Below are positions 51,185-60,778 of a stretch of DNA of 64,000 nucleotides, one piece after another. Under the pieces are notes generated by a model. The model saw only the letters and a list, made by a program, of their open reading frames with translations, had not been told where the DNA came from and ran no database searches. The DNA comes from Nonlabens agnitus (lineage in GTDB: Bacteria > Bacteroidota > Bacteroidia > Flavobacteriales > Flavobacteriaceae): positions 1,278,501 to 1,342,500 of the forward strand of contig NZ_MQUC01000003.1 in assembly GCF_002994045.1 (NCBI RefSeq), written 5' to 3'. Made by a program: the position numbers and the translations under genes. Positions within the stretch are counted from its first letter, which is position 1, and the number at the start of each line of letters is the position of its first letter.

Positions 51185-52690
51185 CTATCCAGCTGGACGA
51201 AAATCGTCTGTAATATCGATTGCACCAAACTCGGTTAGCACCGCATCGGTAACAATAAACCAGTCAAAATTGAAAAATTTAGAACCACTACCAGCAGGTC
51301 CACCAGTATCTGATCCTCTTGCTATTCTAAGTTCAAAAGTTCCAGCAGTACTATTCACATCTGGTATAAAATTCTTTACTCTTACGGCATAGAGATTCCA
51401 TTGGCTCAAATCTAAATCAATATTATTATTGGGACCTACGTCTTGATAATCACCAAATAATCTCCTGTTAGCGCTACCTGTACCACCTATGTAAATATTA
51501 AGATTAGGTTCTGTATTTTCTGTATGCATCCAGAAGTGAAGCACTGGATTATCTCCATAGTTACCAGCATCCAAAATATCTGCTGTAGCTTCAGCAGCCG
51601 TCTCATGCATTCTAGGACGAATCTGTGTGCTACCAGTTACTTGAATTAGTTCTGAAGCAAAATATTGAGTCCCTGGAAAAGGAGGTTGTTCGACATTACC
51701 ATTGATTGAACGAATTGGCTGTGGGTTTCTACCGCTTTCAGCTGCCATAACATCAATTCCAGTAGTGTCAAATTCATAAATCTGGGCAAACTGTCCATTA
51801 ATGTATGGAGTTCCTTCTCTTGTAATCACGCCACCGCCATCAAAATTTAGTGTGACGTCTACATAACCAGTTAAAATGTTTGATGGAACCATGAATCTTA
51901 CTTCTGTAGGTGATTGTGTTGTAAAGGTTATATCACCTTCTTCCAGTACCATTCCATTAGCATCTTCTCTCTTCACTGTTCCACTGGTTATCAAATTCAT
52001 ATCTTGACCTATAACGATTACCTCTTGATCTCTATTGAAAACACTAGGGAATCCTCCTATGGTTGGTTGCGGTAAGATGACTTCAAATCCTGTTGCTATC
52101 GTTTGGGTAACAGGTCCATTTGAAGATAAATAGGTCAAAGTAATGTCTACATTTCCAGGGTTGTTTGGAATACGAACCACCAAAGCTTGTTCTTCCTGAA
52201 ACTCAATAACACCGCTTACCGTACCAAATTTGACATCTGTAATAGATGTCAAAGCATTACCCTGAATAGTGATCGTTGAATTCACGAATCCTTCCGTAGG
52301 TAATGTACCAGTAAAAGTAGGCTCTGGATAAGTTATGGAAAGTTGCTCAGTGCTTGAGGCTTCCTTCTCTTGTTCGGTTACGATTCTTACAATACCGGGC
52401 AAAGCGTTGTTGGGAACCTGAATCTCTAATCTTTGTCCCGTAATTCTAGAGGTTATTTGGGCTTCAATATCTCCAATGAACGCTTTGGTGGCAAAATTTA
52501 GGAATGTACCTTCAATCGTTACCGTTGAATTGACCGCGGCTGTAGTGGGACTAATGGAAGTAATGGTTGGTTGCGCCGATTTAATTTCTTCTACGGTCTG
52601 ATCAATTTCAAGATCTGCCTCGCAGGAAACTCCCAATACTATCAAAGTAGCTAGTAGGAAGAATTTGTTTATATAGGTTTTCATATTCAT
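51185..52690 (-). CDS. IPT/TIG-domain surface glycan-binding lipoprotein (SusE/F-like)
   Basis: A 501-residue lipoprotein (lipobox GVSC near residue 22). At least three IPT/TIG Ig-like repeats follow: PTITSISPTTAAVNSTVTIE, PTFTGTLPTEGFVNSTITIQ and PTIGGFPSVFNRDQEVIVIG. The C-terminal ~200 residues form a beta-rich jelly-roll-like module (IRPRMHETAAEATADIL, FNFDWFIVTDAVLTEF) probably binding carbohydrate. In the position of SusE/F or PKD-type proteins of alginate loci, it would hold alginate oligomers at the cell surface. Encoded 4 bases downstream of PL6 in the susC operon. Confidence 0.85.
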   Translation of the reverse strand: MNMKTYINKFFLLATLIVLGVSCEADLEIDQTVEEIKSAQPTITSISPTTAAVNSTVTIEGTFLNFATKAFIGDIEAQITSRITGQRLEIQVPNNALPGIVRIVTEQEKEASSTEQLSITYPEPTFTGTLPTEGFVNSTITIQGNALTSITDVKFGTVSGVIEFQEEQALVVRIPNNPGNVDITLTYLSSNGPVTQTIATGFEVILPQPTIGGFPSVFNRDQEVIVIGQDMNLITSGTVKREDANGMVLEEGDITFTTQSPTEVRFMVPSNILTGYVDVTLNFDGGGVITREGTPYINGQFAQIYEFDTTGIDVMAAESGRNPQPIRSINGNVEQPPFPGTQYFASELIQVTGSTQIRPRMHETAAEATADILDAGNYGDNPVLHFWMHTENTEPNLNIYIGGTGSANRRLFGDYQDVGPNNNIDLDLSQWNLYAVRVKNFIPDVNSTAGTFELRIARGSDTGGPAGSGSKFFNFDWFIVTDAVLTEFGAIDITDDFRPAG

Positions 52691-52694
52691 TTTT

Positions 52695-55085
52695 TTATTG
52701 AATTAATCCGATGTCTTTGCCGTCCGTAGCGGCTCCTTTAAGTGGAGAGTTCTCCTCAATCGTAAAGCTTTCTAAGTCTTTCCATTTGGGATCCTTGTAA
52801 TCAACGCCCTTAGTAAGTGCACCATTAGATACCTTGATTTTACTGGAATTATTAATCACAGAATTCACCATAATATGTTTAGTACCGTTTAATCGTATCG
52901 TGTTGGTGGTATTGGGACTTGCATCAATAACGCTATTGGTTATAAGTACGTTTTCAATGCCATCAACTCTAATGATTCGTCCCTTTTCATTGTTATCGAC
53001 ATTGTAAAAAACAGAATGGTCAATTTTGATGTTTCCTCCATTTCCTAAACTATTGGATCCCTCACGGTAAAAATGAACCGCATATTGCTCAATGTCTTTG
53101 AAGATTGAGTTGCTAATAATGATGTGGTTAGCGTTATATTTTCCGTTTCCGTCCTTTTCATAAGATAGGTTTAAACCTCTAAACGAGTTTTTGATCACAG
53201 AATTTGAAATAGATATAGTATCAGCCATGGTTCCTTTATAGGCTTTGAATACTGCTCCATTTTCATCTATGAAGTTTTGAAAGGCAACTTCATTAACTTT
53301 TACTTTATAAATAGACCCATTGCCCTCGCTAGGAGAAGAAATGGCATACTTCACACTTTCCTTGCCTACATTACCGTCCATCGTCAAACCTGTTATATCA
53401 AAAGTTAACGCACTTTCTATTCTAAAATAATATTGAGGTGCACTTTCTGCACCTGAGGCTATCTTGAGGAAGGTTTTATCTTTTCCTGTACCTTTAATGA
53501 CGAGGTCTTGTGTGATTTTAAAACCCTTTTCCATTTCATACACACCTTCTCTTAAAATAATGGTAGCTGGACCGCTTAACTTTTTAAGAGCTTTTTCCAA
53601 GGTTTTGAGACCTGGTTCGACGGTAATCGTTTCTGGTTCGGGTTCAATTACCTGTTCTCTCAAATCATTAATGTTGACAAAACTGGTTCCGAATTCCTGT
53701 GACAAAGCTAATGGCGCTTTGAAATTTCCGGGTACGATTGCTCCAACCTTGATGGAAGATCTAAGGGCACCAGTTGCGTCAATTCTTGCTTTGGGACTTG
53801 TAGCAACTCCCGTAAGTGCCTCATCACTTTCTTTGGATGGAATCAAAATGTTGTTCGCTGGGACCATGTCAAATGTCGATATATCAACTCCTTTAAAATC
53901 GGCTATGGTGAGGTCATTCATTTTGTTGCCTTTCAACTCAATGCCAGAGATATTGTCAAAAGTCTGGATTCCCAAGGCTCTTTCAGTATTATAGATTAAA
54001 TTATTAGCCATTACAACACCTTGAGGTGCCACGGTAGCATTATCACGGGTACCTATCGCTAGGGCAATAGGACTGGAGTTGATGATCGTGTTATTTTGTA
54101 TGACCACATCTACCACCGGATCGTAGCCGTTTAAAGGCCCGTCAGGTATTCCCATCATCACAGATAATGGAGCGCGATACTCAGTTCCCTTAACACCTAT
54201 CATGACATTATTTTGAATCACATGACCTTTGTTGATTACGCGAATGCCTCCAACGTTAGGATTATCATTGCCTATGATGACATTTCCTTCAACCAAATTA
54301 TAATCACCATGTCTTAAAGTAATCGCGCCTTCACTTTCTAGAAATAAATTGTTCCTAACAATATTATTGGCAGACTTGATGGAAATGATTTCAATCTCAC
54401 CATTACATTTTTCAAAAAAGTTGTTTTCAACGATCGTTCTAGAACTGGCCTTGGAATAGGTGGAAGTTCCTATGCGTATCGTTTCACCACCATTGATTCC
54501 CAATTCCCTGCGCTCTCCAAAGTAATTGTGATCGATCCTATGTTGATTGTTTTCGCTATTCTTTAAACGTACGGCAAGCGTTGGACCTTTATTCACTTTA
54601 CCCATAAAGGCACAGTGATCTACTCTATTATTGATACCGTGAAGAGAGACGTAATAGTTGGTAGAATCCTGGTGTTTTGTAGTCACATTGGTAATGGCAG
54701 TATTTGACAATCGAGAGTATCGAGCAGGCTTATCAGAACCTGTTTCAAAACGTATCACATGTTCATCATCAACCTGGCCACTGTCAAACCACAATCCATG
54801 TACTTCAAGATAATCGCCTCCTATTCTCAAGGTACTATTACCAGTGAGCTTCACCTTACCTAGCGATTGGGCTTTCAACACGATGGGTTGCGCCGCAGTT
54901 CCGCTTGCTTCAAATTTTATTTCTGTATCCTTCCATTCACCATCGAGCATGACGATCGTATCACCTGGAATGGCAGTGGCAATTACAGACTTTAGTTCCT
55001 TTGCATCTTTGGCAGGTTTTAATTGCGCTTTCGCGAAAGCGAAAAACATAACAGCCACAAAGGATAGAACCAGCTTCTTATTCAT
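52695..55085 (-). CDS. Alginate lyase, PL6 family (two-domain)
   Basis: A 796-residue exported enzyme with two right-handed beta-helix domains, the long PL6 layout. The active site lies in the first helix: NGEIEIISIKSANNIVRNN (Glu/Glu calcium ligands and catalytic Lys about residue 235) and AITLRHGDYN (catalytic Arg about 257). The second helix starts about residue 490 (EPGLKTLEKALKKLSGPATI). PL6 enzymes release unsaturated uronate from alginate, often from G-blocks or MG. The signal peptide, MNKKLVLSFVAVMFFAFAKA, ends in a palindrome copy (55026-55041). Start overlaps the susD stop by one base. Confidence 0.95.
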   Translation of the reverse strand: MNKKLVLSFVAVMFFAFAKAQLKPAKDAKELKSVIATAIPGDTIVMLDGEWKDTEIKFEASGTAAQPIVLKAQSLGKVKLTGNSTLRIGGDYLEVHGLWFDSGQVDDEHVIRFETGSDKPARYSRLSNTAITNVTTKHQDSTNYYVSLHGINNRVDHCAFMGKVNKGPTLAVRLKNSENNQHRIDHNYFGERRELGINGGETIRIGTSTYSKASSRTIVENNFFEKCNGEIEIISIKSANNIVRNNLFLESEGAITLRHGDYNLVEGNVIIGNDNPNVGGIRVINKGHVIQNNVMIGVKGTEYRAPLSVMMGIPDGPLNGYDPVVDVVIQNNTIINSSPIALAIGTRDNATVAPQGVVMANNLIYNTERALGIQTFDNISGIELKGNKMNDLTIADFKGVDISTFDMVPANNILIPSKESDEALTGVATSPKARIDATGALRSSIKVGAIVPGNFKAPLALSQEFGTSFVNINDLREQVIEPEPETITVEPGLKTLEKALKKLSGPATIILREGVYEMEKGFKITQDLVIKGTGKDKTFLKIASGAESAPQYYFRIESALTFDITGLTMDGNVGKESVKYAISSPSEGNGSIYKVKVNEVAFQNFIDENGAVFKAYKGTMADTISISNSVIKNSFRGLNLSYEKDGNGKYNANHIIISNSIFKDIEQYAVHFYREGSNSLGNGGNIKIDHSVFYNVDNNEKGRIIRVDGIENVLITNSVIDASPNTTNTIRLNGTKHIMVNSVINNSSKIKVSNGALTKGVDYKDPKWKDLESFTIEENSPLKGAATDGKDIGLIQ
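55026..55041. repeat. Dispersed palindrome inside the PL6 signal-peptide coding region
   Basis: Perfect core; on the minus strand it is read as AFAKA at the end of the PL6 signal peptide. Confidence 0.95.
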
Positions 55086-56578
55086 TAGTAACCTACGTTT
55101 TGAGCCACACTAGGATTCAAGTCAATTTCATATTGCGGTATAGGCAATAGTGTCTGAAATGGTTGAATAGGTGGTGTGTTAAAAAATGGCTGATCTGGGT
55201 CATTGTACTGAAAGTCAGTGGCAAAGTGATTGTTCATCACGGTCACCGCGCGATTGGTTCTCAATAGATCGAACCATCTGTGGTTTTCAAAGGCAAACTC
55301 CTTGCGGCGTTCTTCTTCTAATGCGAGTTTGAAATCAAAGAATGAATCTACCTGGGCATCTGGAATATCGCCTTGGTTAGCTCTATTGCGTACATCATTA
55401 AGATAACCGATGGCCTCTGGAGTAGGCGCACCATTGTTTTCATTGATAGCCTCGGCAAGTAGCAGTATGGCATCTGCATATCTGCTAATTACCCAATCAT
55501 TTGGGGCATCGTCAACGTTGTTGAAGTTGCCGTTGTATTTAGTCACAAATCTCTCCATATTCACATTATTACGGGAATCGACCCATGAGAAAGCCAGGTT
55601 GACGTCAGCTCTAGGGTCGTTGCTGGAATAAAGCGTTTCAAAGTCACCGGTAGGTATGTTGAATTCATCACCACCACCAAAAACGACGTTGTTCTCACTT
55701 TGTAAAGGCGCAAATAAATTAGCAAAAGGAGATCCCAGACCTACCAGACCTGATTGATATCTAACCGCAAAGAAAATCTCATCATTGTACTCATTGTTGG
55801 TATCAAATACATCCTCATAATTGGGAAGTAATCGACCACCGCTCATTTGAACTACATCCCTAAGCACAATCTCTGCTCGGGTAGTAGAAGCCGCAGTTTT
55901 TTGGGTAAGTAATGCTTTCCCTAATTCTACTCCAGCAGCCCATTTTGTGGCTCTACCTATTTGGTCAGATCCATAAGATTCTGGCAAATTGTTATAAGCG
56001 AATTCTAAGTCTTCTATGATAACCGCATAGGCTTCTTCAATGCTTTTTCGTTCTAGATTTCTTGCCTCTTGAGGTGCAATGGGCTCGGTAACTATAAAAA
56101 TACCACCATACAGTCTCACAAGATTAAACATGCTGTGAGCTCTTAGAAATCTTGCTTCACCTTCATACTGCAGCCCTAGTTCTGCATCTGTGACAGCATC
56201 TAGATTTGCTAAAACATTATTGCTTAAACCTATCGTCTTGTAGGATGCACGCCAGTAACTGGCCGTGAATTCATTTAATGGATTGGAAACAAAACGATCT
56301 AACTGTCGATACGGAACGTTTGCATTTTGGGAATTGTCAAAACTAAGTTGTGTATTATCACTGCGTAGTTCTGTCACTACCCATTCATCCAGTTGTTTAA
56401 GGTGTAGTGAATTGTAAATTCCTATTACGGCTAGATTAACCTCTTGAGTGTTGGAATAAAACCCATCAGCTCCAATGTCTGATATAGGATCTAGATTTAT
56501 AGCGTCTTCACAAGACTGTAGTGATAACAGTATTGTTAAGGCTGCGGCTGTTCTTAATATGTATGTCTTCATTTTCAT
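55085..56578 (-). CDS. SusD-family starch/alginate-oligomer binding lipoprotein
   Basis: A 497-residue SusD/RagB lipoprotein: lipobox LSLQSC, then TPR-like helical framework (GEARFLRAHSMFNLVRLYGG, IVTEPIAPQEARNLERKSIE), RYADAILLLAEAINENNG, YLNDVRNRA and EERRKEFAFENHRWFDLLRT, ending PIPQYEIDLNP. It forms the lid on the SusC transporter and selects the glycan, here probably alginate oligomers. Eight bases separate it from susC. Confidence 0.95.
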   Translation of the reverse strand: MKMKTYILRTAAALTILLSLQSCEDAINLDPISDIGADGFYSNTQEVNLAVIGIYNSLHLKQLDEWVVTELRSDNTQLSFDNSQNANVPYRQLDRFVSNPLNEFTASYWRASYKTIGLSNNVLANLDAVTDAELGLQYEGEARFLRAHSMFNLVRLYGGIFIVTEPIAPQEARNLERKSIEEAYAVIIEDLEFAYNNLPESYGSDQIGRATKWAAGVELGKALLTQKTAASTTRAEIVLRDVVQMSGGRLLPNYEDVFDTNNEYNDEIFFAVRYQSGLVGLGSPFANLFAPLQSENNVVFGGGDEFNIPTGDFETLYSSNDPRADVNLAFSWVDSRNNVNMERFVTKYNGNFNNVDDAPNDWVISRYADAILLLAEAINENNGAPTPEAIGYLNDVRNRANQGDIPDAQVDSFFDFKLALEEERRKEFAFENHRWFDLLRTNRAVTVMNNHFATDFQYNDPDQPFFNTPPIQPFQTLLPIPQYEIDLNPSVAQNVGY

Positions 56579-56586
56579 AATAGCTT

Positions 56587-59500
56587 TTAGAATGTAATAT
56601 CAATACCTGCTGCAAATTGTTTTGTCAAAGGATCTGCTCCTCGTTGATAACCAGAAACTAATGGCGATGCATACTGGCTGGTGTTTCTTAGTTCTTCAGG
56701 GTTGTTACCGTAATAATCGTCTGCAAAGAAGTAGAGCAGGTTTTGAGCAGATGCAAAAATCCTCATGGATTGCAAGCCTAAAGAACTCGTGATTTTGTCC
56801 TTGAACGTATATCCCAAAACGGCTTCTCTCAACGCTACATAACTCGCATCTTGAATCAAGTAGTCTGTTGCTGTCCATTCACGACCATTGCGTTCAAATG
56901 GTTTACTTGCAGGTATGTCTTGATCAATCCATCTACCTTGAACAAAATCAGTATGAATAGCCCGGGTTTCAAGATAGAAACCATCACCATAGAATACCTC
57001 GCCACCTTGACTACCTTGAAACAAGAAGTAGAGATCAAAACCTTTGTATTTAAAGGTGTTGCTTATACCCCAAGTAAAGTCTGGAAATGGACTTCCTGTG
57101 GTTGTTCTATCTGCGGTTGTAATCACACCATCTCCATTGATGTCTGCTACCCTTAAGCCACCAGGTGCATCTTCCGCCGAACTTGGGTTATTATCAATTT
57201 CTTCCTGACTTTGCCATATACCTATGGTTCTGTAACCATAGAACTGTATGGCTTCTTCTCCAACTCGTGAAATGTATTGATCCTCGCGCTCTCCATTATT
57301 GATGAATTGCTCTTCACCGCCTAGGGATATTAACTTATTCCTATTGGCACTTATGTTACCAGAGAACACCCAGTTGAGTCCACCAAAATCAAAATCTGTA
57401 GTGGCGGTAAATTCAATACCTTGATTTTGAATTTTACCTACGTTATTGATAAAATTGTCGCGTCCGGTAGCATAAGAAATGTTCTGATTCAACAAAAGGT
57501 CTTGAGTGATAGAATAGTAGTAATCTGTCGTGATGGATACACGCTTATCTAATATCGCTAGATCCAATCCTACATCAAAAGAATCTGTCTGTTCCCAACT
57601 TATGCTTCTATTAGCTAATGTATTTCCATTTTCAGCAAGACCTGAAGCGATAGATCCACCGCCATCTCCTAAGGAGTAGTTTGCTGGGAATAAAAGGTTA
57701 GTGAAAGAATAATTGTCAATATTATTATTACCTACCACACCATAACTTGCTCTTAACTTAAATTGATCAAACACGGGAACATTCTTAGAAAAGAAGTCCT
57801 CATTGTGCAGATTCCAGCCAGCACTTGCTGAAGGGAAAAAACCGTATTTATTGTTAGGACCAAAAAGAGAACTTCCATCTGCTCTTGCTGCAACAGACAA
57901 TAAATATTTGTTGTCATAATTATAATTTACCCTAGCCAGTCCAGATAGCAATCCTATCTCCTCTTTTAAAGTAAAGCTGTTATCTGCGTCAATTATGGTA
58001 GCTGCATTAATGGTCTGAATAAAATTGGTCGGGAAATTATTTCCAACCAAGCTGCTGGTTTTTAAAAACGTGTATTCGTAAGTACCACCTAGTAGCGCGC
58101 TGAAATTGTGCTTACCAGTTTTGTAATTGTAATCAAGGGTATGCTCTGTAATGACACGATTACGTATTCCATTGACGTCTTCAGAATAGGATTGTCCATC
58201 CTGACGTGCTAGCGAACTCCTAAACTCCTCATCAGTTCTCAAGCGGAAGTAGGCTCCTACTCTACCTTGATAAGTCAAGTTTTTGGCAATTTTCCAATCT
58301 AAATTTCCATCTGCTATGAATCTATATTCGTAACGCAAACGTTCTTCCTGCTCTAATCTGGCTAAGGGATTATTATTTCGAGTTCCCCAAATGCTGGATA
58401 TGGTGAAATCATTCTGAACTCCATTCTCGTCCAAAATAGAAAAGTCCAAATTTCTAAAGTGTCTAGCGTGAGCATAGCTTCCAACGGGCTCACCTGTCAA
58501 ATCACTAGAAAATTGATTGTGTCTAGTAGGTAAGAAGTTGTAGTTTCTTGCAAAATCAGAAAATTGTTGGGCACTTCTCTGTTGTCTTGAAAAAGAAGGT
58601 CTAAAGTTTATACCGATTTTTACATCATCACTAAGTTTAGTACTAAAACGAGCCTGAAGATTCAACGCTCTATATTCATTATCCTTAAGAACTCCTTCAT
58701 CTTGAATGAATTGACCTGAGAAATAATATTTTGTTAAGCGGCTACCACCACCTACATCAAATTGATAATTCTGAATGGTCGTATTATCTCTGGTTGCGGC
58801 ATCTAACCAATCTGTCCCATTACCATCAAGACTCGTGTTTTGAGCAATGATACGACTAGCTAATTCTACATTGGTAAAGCCTACGGTGTTAGGAGTCCTA
58901 TTTTCTCTTAGGGCTAGGGCATTCTCTCTTAACTGTCTTTCATTGCGTTCAAAGTTTGTGGTTTCTGTAGTATTGAGAATATCTGGTAACCTAAGAATGG
59001 ATTTTACTCCAGTAAATGCTTTGAAAGAAAAAGATGGTTCTCCATCACCGTCTTTTGTGGTAACTAGTATTACACCATTTGCACCACGCGATCCATAGAG
59101 TGCAGCAGAACTTGCATCCTTTAGTACTTCAATGGATTTGATAGAGCTTGGGTTAATGAATTCCAGAGCATCATCGATAGGGAATCCATCCACGACAATC
59201 AATGGATTACTGCTGGCGGTAATGGAAGATAGACCTCTAATACTGATATTAGCAGGCTCTCCAACTTGACCACTAGTATTTGTGATTTGTACTCCTGCGA
59301 GTTTACCTTTTAACGCATCAGATACACCACTATAGGTAAGTTCATCAAGATTTTCATTCTTTAATTGTGCGACAGAATTGGTCAAATTGCTTTTAGACTC
59401 CGTACCGTAAGCAACGATAATGACTTCGTCGAGTTGCTCTTGATCTTGCACCATTTGAATCTCAAAAGAACTCTTATCGCCTACGAGTATATTTTGGGTC

Positions 59501-59733
59501 TTGAAGCCTAGCGAACTAATAACTAGTACTTCTTCTGGTCCAGCCTGAATAGTAAAACGACCTTGAAGATCTGTGACAGATGCCCGGTTGGTGTTTAAGA
59601 CTTGTATCACTGCACCTAGTATAGGCTCTTGATCACTAGATGATGTTACAATACCAGTGATTTCCCTGGTTTGTTGCGCAAACGATATAGTTGATAAGGT
59701 AATGGCGAGTGCGAATAATAGGATTTTTTTCAT
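56587..59733 (-). CDS. SusC-family TonB-dependent outer-membrane transporter
   Basis: A 1048-residue SusC/RagA protein: signal peptide (KKILLFALAITLSTISFAQ), carboxypeptidase-regulatory-like domain (GIVTSSSDQEPILGAVIQVL), TonB-box region (LDEVIIVAYG), plug (about residues 115-230, with GLSSITASSNPLIVVDGFPI and SIKSIEVLKDASSAALYGSR) and the 22-strand barrel ending in AAGIDITF. It imports alginate-derived oligomers with SusD. First gene of susC-susD-PL6-IPT. No GntR-type operator is seen directly in front; twin hairpins lie upstream. Confidence 0.96.
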   Translation of the reverse strand: MKKILLFALAITLSTISFAQQTREITGIVTSSSDQEPILGAVIQVLNTNRASVTDLQGRFTIQAGPEEVLVISSLGFKTQNILVGDKSSFEIQMVQDQEQLDEVIIVAYGTESKSNLTNSVAQLKNENLDELTYSGVSDALKGKLAGVQITNTSGQVGEPANISIRGLSSITASSNPLIVVDGFPIDDALEFINPSSIKSIEVLKDASSAALYGSRGANGVILVTTKDGDGEPSFSFKAFTGVKSILRLPDILNTTETTNFERNERQLRENALALRENRTPNTVGFTNVELASRIIAQNTSLDGNGTDWLDAATRDNTTIQNYQFDVGGGSRLTKYYFSGQFIQDEGVLKDNEYRALNLQARFSTKLSDDVKIGINFRPSFSRQQRSAQQFSDFARNYNFLPTRHNQFSSDLTGEPVGSYAHARHFRNLDFSILDENGVQNDFTISSIWGTRNNNPLARLEQEERLRYEYRFIADGNLDWKIAKNLTYQGRVGAYFRLRTDEEFRSSLARQDGQSYSEDVNGIRNRVITEHTLDYNYKTGKHNFSALLGGTYEYTFLKTSSLVGNNFPTNFIQTINAATIIDADNSFTLKEEIGLLSGLARVNYNYDNKYLLSVAARADGSSLFGPNNKYGFFPSASAGWNLHNEDFFSKNVPVFDQFKLRASYGVVGNNNIDNYSFTNLLFPANYSLGDGGGSIASGLAENGNTLANRSISWEQTDSFDVGLDLAILDKRVSITTDYYYSITQDLLLNQNISYATGRDNFINNVGKIQNQGIEFTATTDFDFGGLNWVFSGNISANRNKLISLGGEEQFINNGEREDQYISRVGEEAIQFYGYRTIGIWQSQEEIDNNPSSAEDAPGGLRVADINGDGVITTADRTTTGSPFPDFTWGISNTFKYKGFDLYFLFQGSQGGEVFYGDGFYLETRAIHTDFVQGRWIDQDIPASKPFERNGREWTATDYLIQDASYVALREAVLGYTFKDKITSSLGLQSMRIFASAQNLLYFFADDYYGNNPEELRNTSQYASPLVSGYQRGADPLTKQFAAGIDITF

Positions 59734-59867
59734 GTTTGATGTAATAATGGAACCACTTTACATCAAAAAGATACTTTTTACATTCCTTTTTAGATAAGAA
59801 AAGTAAATACTACCTATTTTTGCAATATAAAGAGGTTCAACTCTTTTCGATTATTTATTTACCCTAG

Positions 59868-59924
59868 AGCACAGGTGGCAGCCTGTGCTTTACTTTTTTT
59901 AAATATACAGGTGGCAGCCTGTAT
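59868..59924. repeat. Twin hairpins between gntR and susC
   Basis: Two hairpins share the same loop: AGCACAGG-TGGCAG-CCTGTGCT (59868-59889) and ATACAGG-TGGCAG-CCTGTAT (59905-59924). Outer stem bases differ between the two but still pair. A T-run follows the first on the plus strand only. They may be a dispersed repeat or an RNA element in the leader of the susC operon. Confidence 0.6.
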
Positions 59925-59925
59925 G

Positions 59926-60645
59926 TTACTTCTTAATGTATTGATAGAGGAACCTAAAGTGATGTTTCAACGCTTTCACGGCACCTTCTTCATCCTGGTT
60001 CTCAATCATTTCTAAGATCGTGGTATGTTCACTAATAAGCATACTCACCTCAGACCTATCACAAATATGTTCTGCATTCAAATGGGCAATCAAGTCTGGA
60101 ACAATAATGCTCATTAAGCTATAAATCACATTGTTGTTACTTGCTTTTACTAATCCCTTGTGAAAAGCAAAATCTTCTGAAAGTGCTGGCTCGTTACTTA
60201 GTATGCGCTCCACAAATTCGCCATGCAGTTCTTGCAATTCTTCTAAATCTTTATCCGTTCTGCGTATGGCGGCGAGTCTTACGGCGTTCTCTTCTAGTAT
60301 AAGCCTGGACTCTACCAGCGATTTAAAATCTGGTGACTCCAGTTCCAGAATATCTGACATCATCATGTTGACAGACGGGTTTTGAATACCGGTTACCACC
60401 GTTCCGCTTTTAGGTAAGGTTTTCACTATTCCATAGAACTCCAGCTTTTGCAGGGCAGTCATTATCTGATTGCGCCCTACACCTAACTTTTCACTCAATT
60501 TACGCTGTGACGGTAACTTGTCACCTTTCTCGTAACGATGGTCAGAAATCAGCTTTTTTATCTCGTTGAACGTATTGTCATCTCGATCTAGATCACCAGA
60601 AGACAACTTTACATCTGTAATATTTTTAAGACGATTGTGTATCAT
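59926..60645 (-). CDS. GntR-family regulator (FadR/UxuR type) of uronate genes
   Basis: A 239-residue repressor: N-terminal winged helix (EIKKLISDHRYEKGDKLPSQ, then RKLSEKLGVGRNQIMTALQK, GIVKTLPKSGTVV) and a C-terminal all-helical FCD effector domain (VESRLILEENAVRLAAIRRT, DFAFHKGLVKASNNNVIYS, HTTILEMIENQDEEGAVKAL) with the expected metal-binding Asp and His. UxuR/KdgR-like members respond to uronates or KDG. Start MIHNRLKN at 60645 is chosen because an operator, TTTGGTCGACCAA, lies just 6 bases upstream, showing likely autoregulation; a longer frame would run through the operator. Confidence 0.92.
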   Translation of the reverse strand: MIHNRLKNITDVKLSSGDLDRDDNTFNEIKKLISDHRYEKGDKLPSQRKLSEKLGVGRNQIMTALQKLEFYGIVKTLPKSGTVVTGIQNPSVNMMMSDILELESPDFKSLVESRLILEENAVRLAAIRRTDKDLEELQELHGEFVERILSNEPALSEDFAFHKGLVKASNNNVIYSLMSIIVPDLIAHLNAEHICDRSEVSMLISEHTTILEMIENQDEEGAVKALKHHFRFLYQYIKK

Positions 60646-60650
60646 AAATG

Positions 60651-60677
60651 TTTGGTCGACCAATCTGGCAAACCAAA
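60651..60677. promoter_or_regulatory. Candidate GntR operator in front of gntR
   Basis: TTTGGTCGACCAA (60651-60663) directly followed by a second, weaker half-palindrome TGGCAAACCA (60667-60676). Six bases before the gntR ATG, as expected for autorepression. Confidence 0.72.
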
Positions 60678-60778
60678 TAAACAATGAAAGTTTATGTTTA
60701 CCAAATATTGGGTTAGTATTATTTTAAGTAAATCGATTAATGACGTTTAAATAGGCATAATCGTAATTTTTCACGCAA

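Noticed and set aside
59868..59900. Terminator on the plus strand (hairpin plus T-run)
   Set aside because: No plus-strand gene lies upstream; susC and gntR both run on the minus strand.
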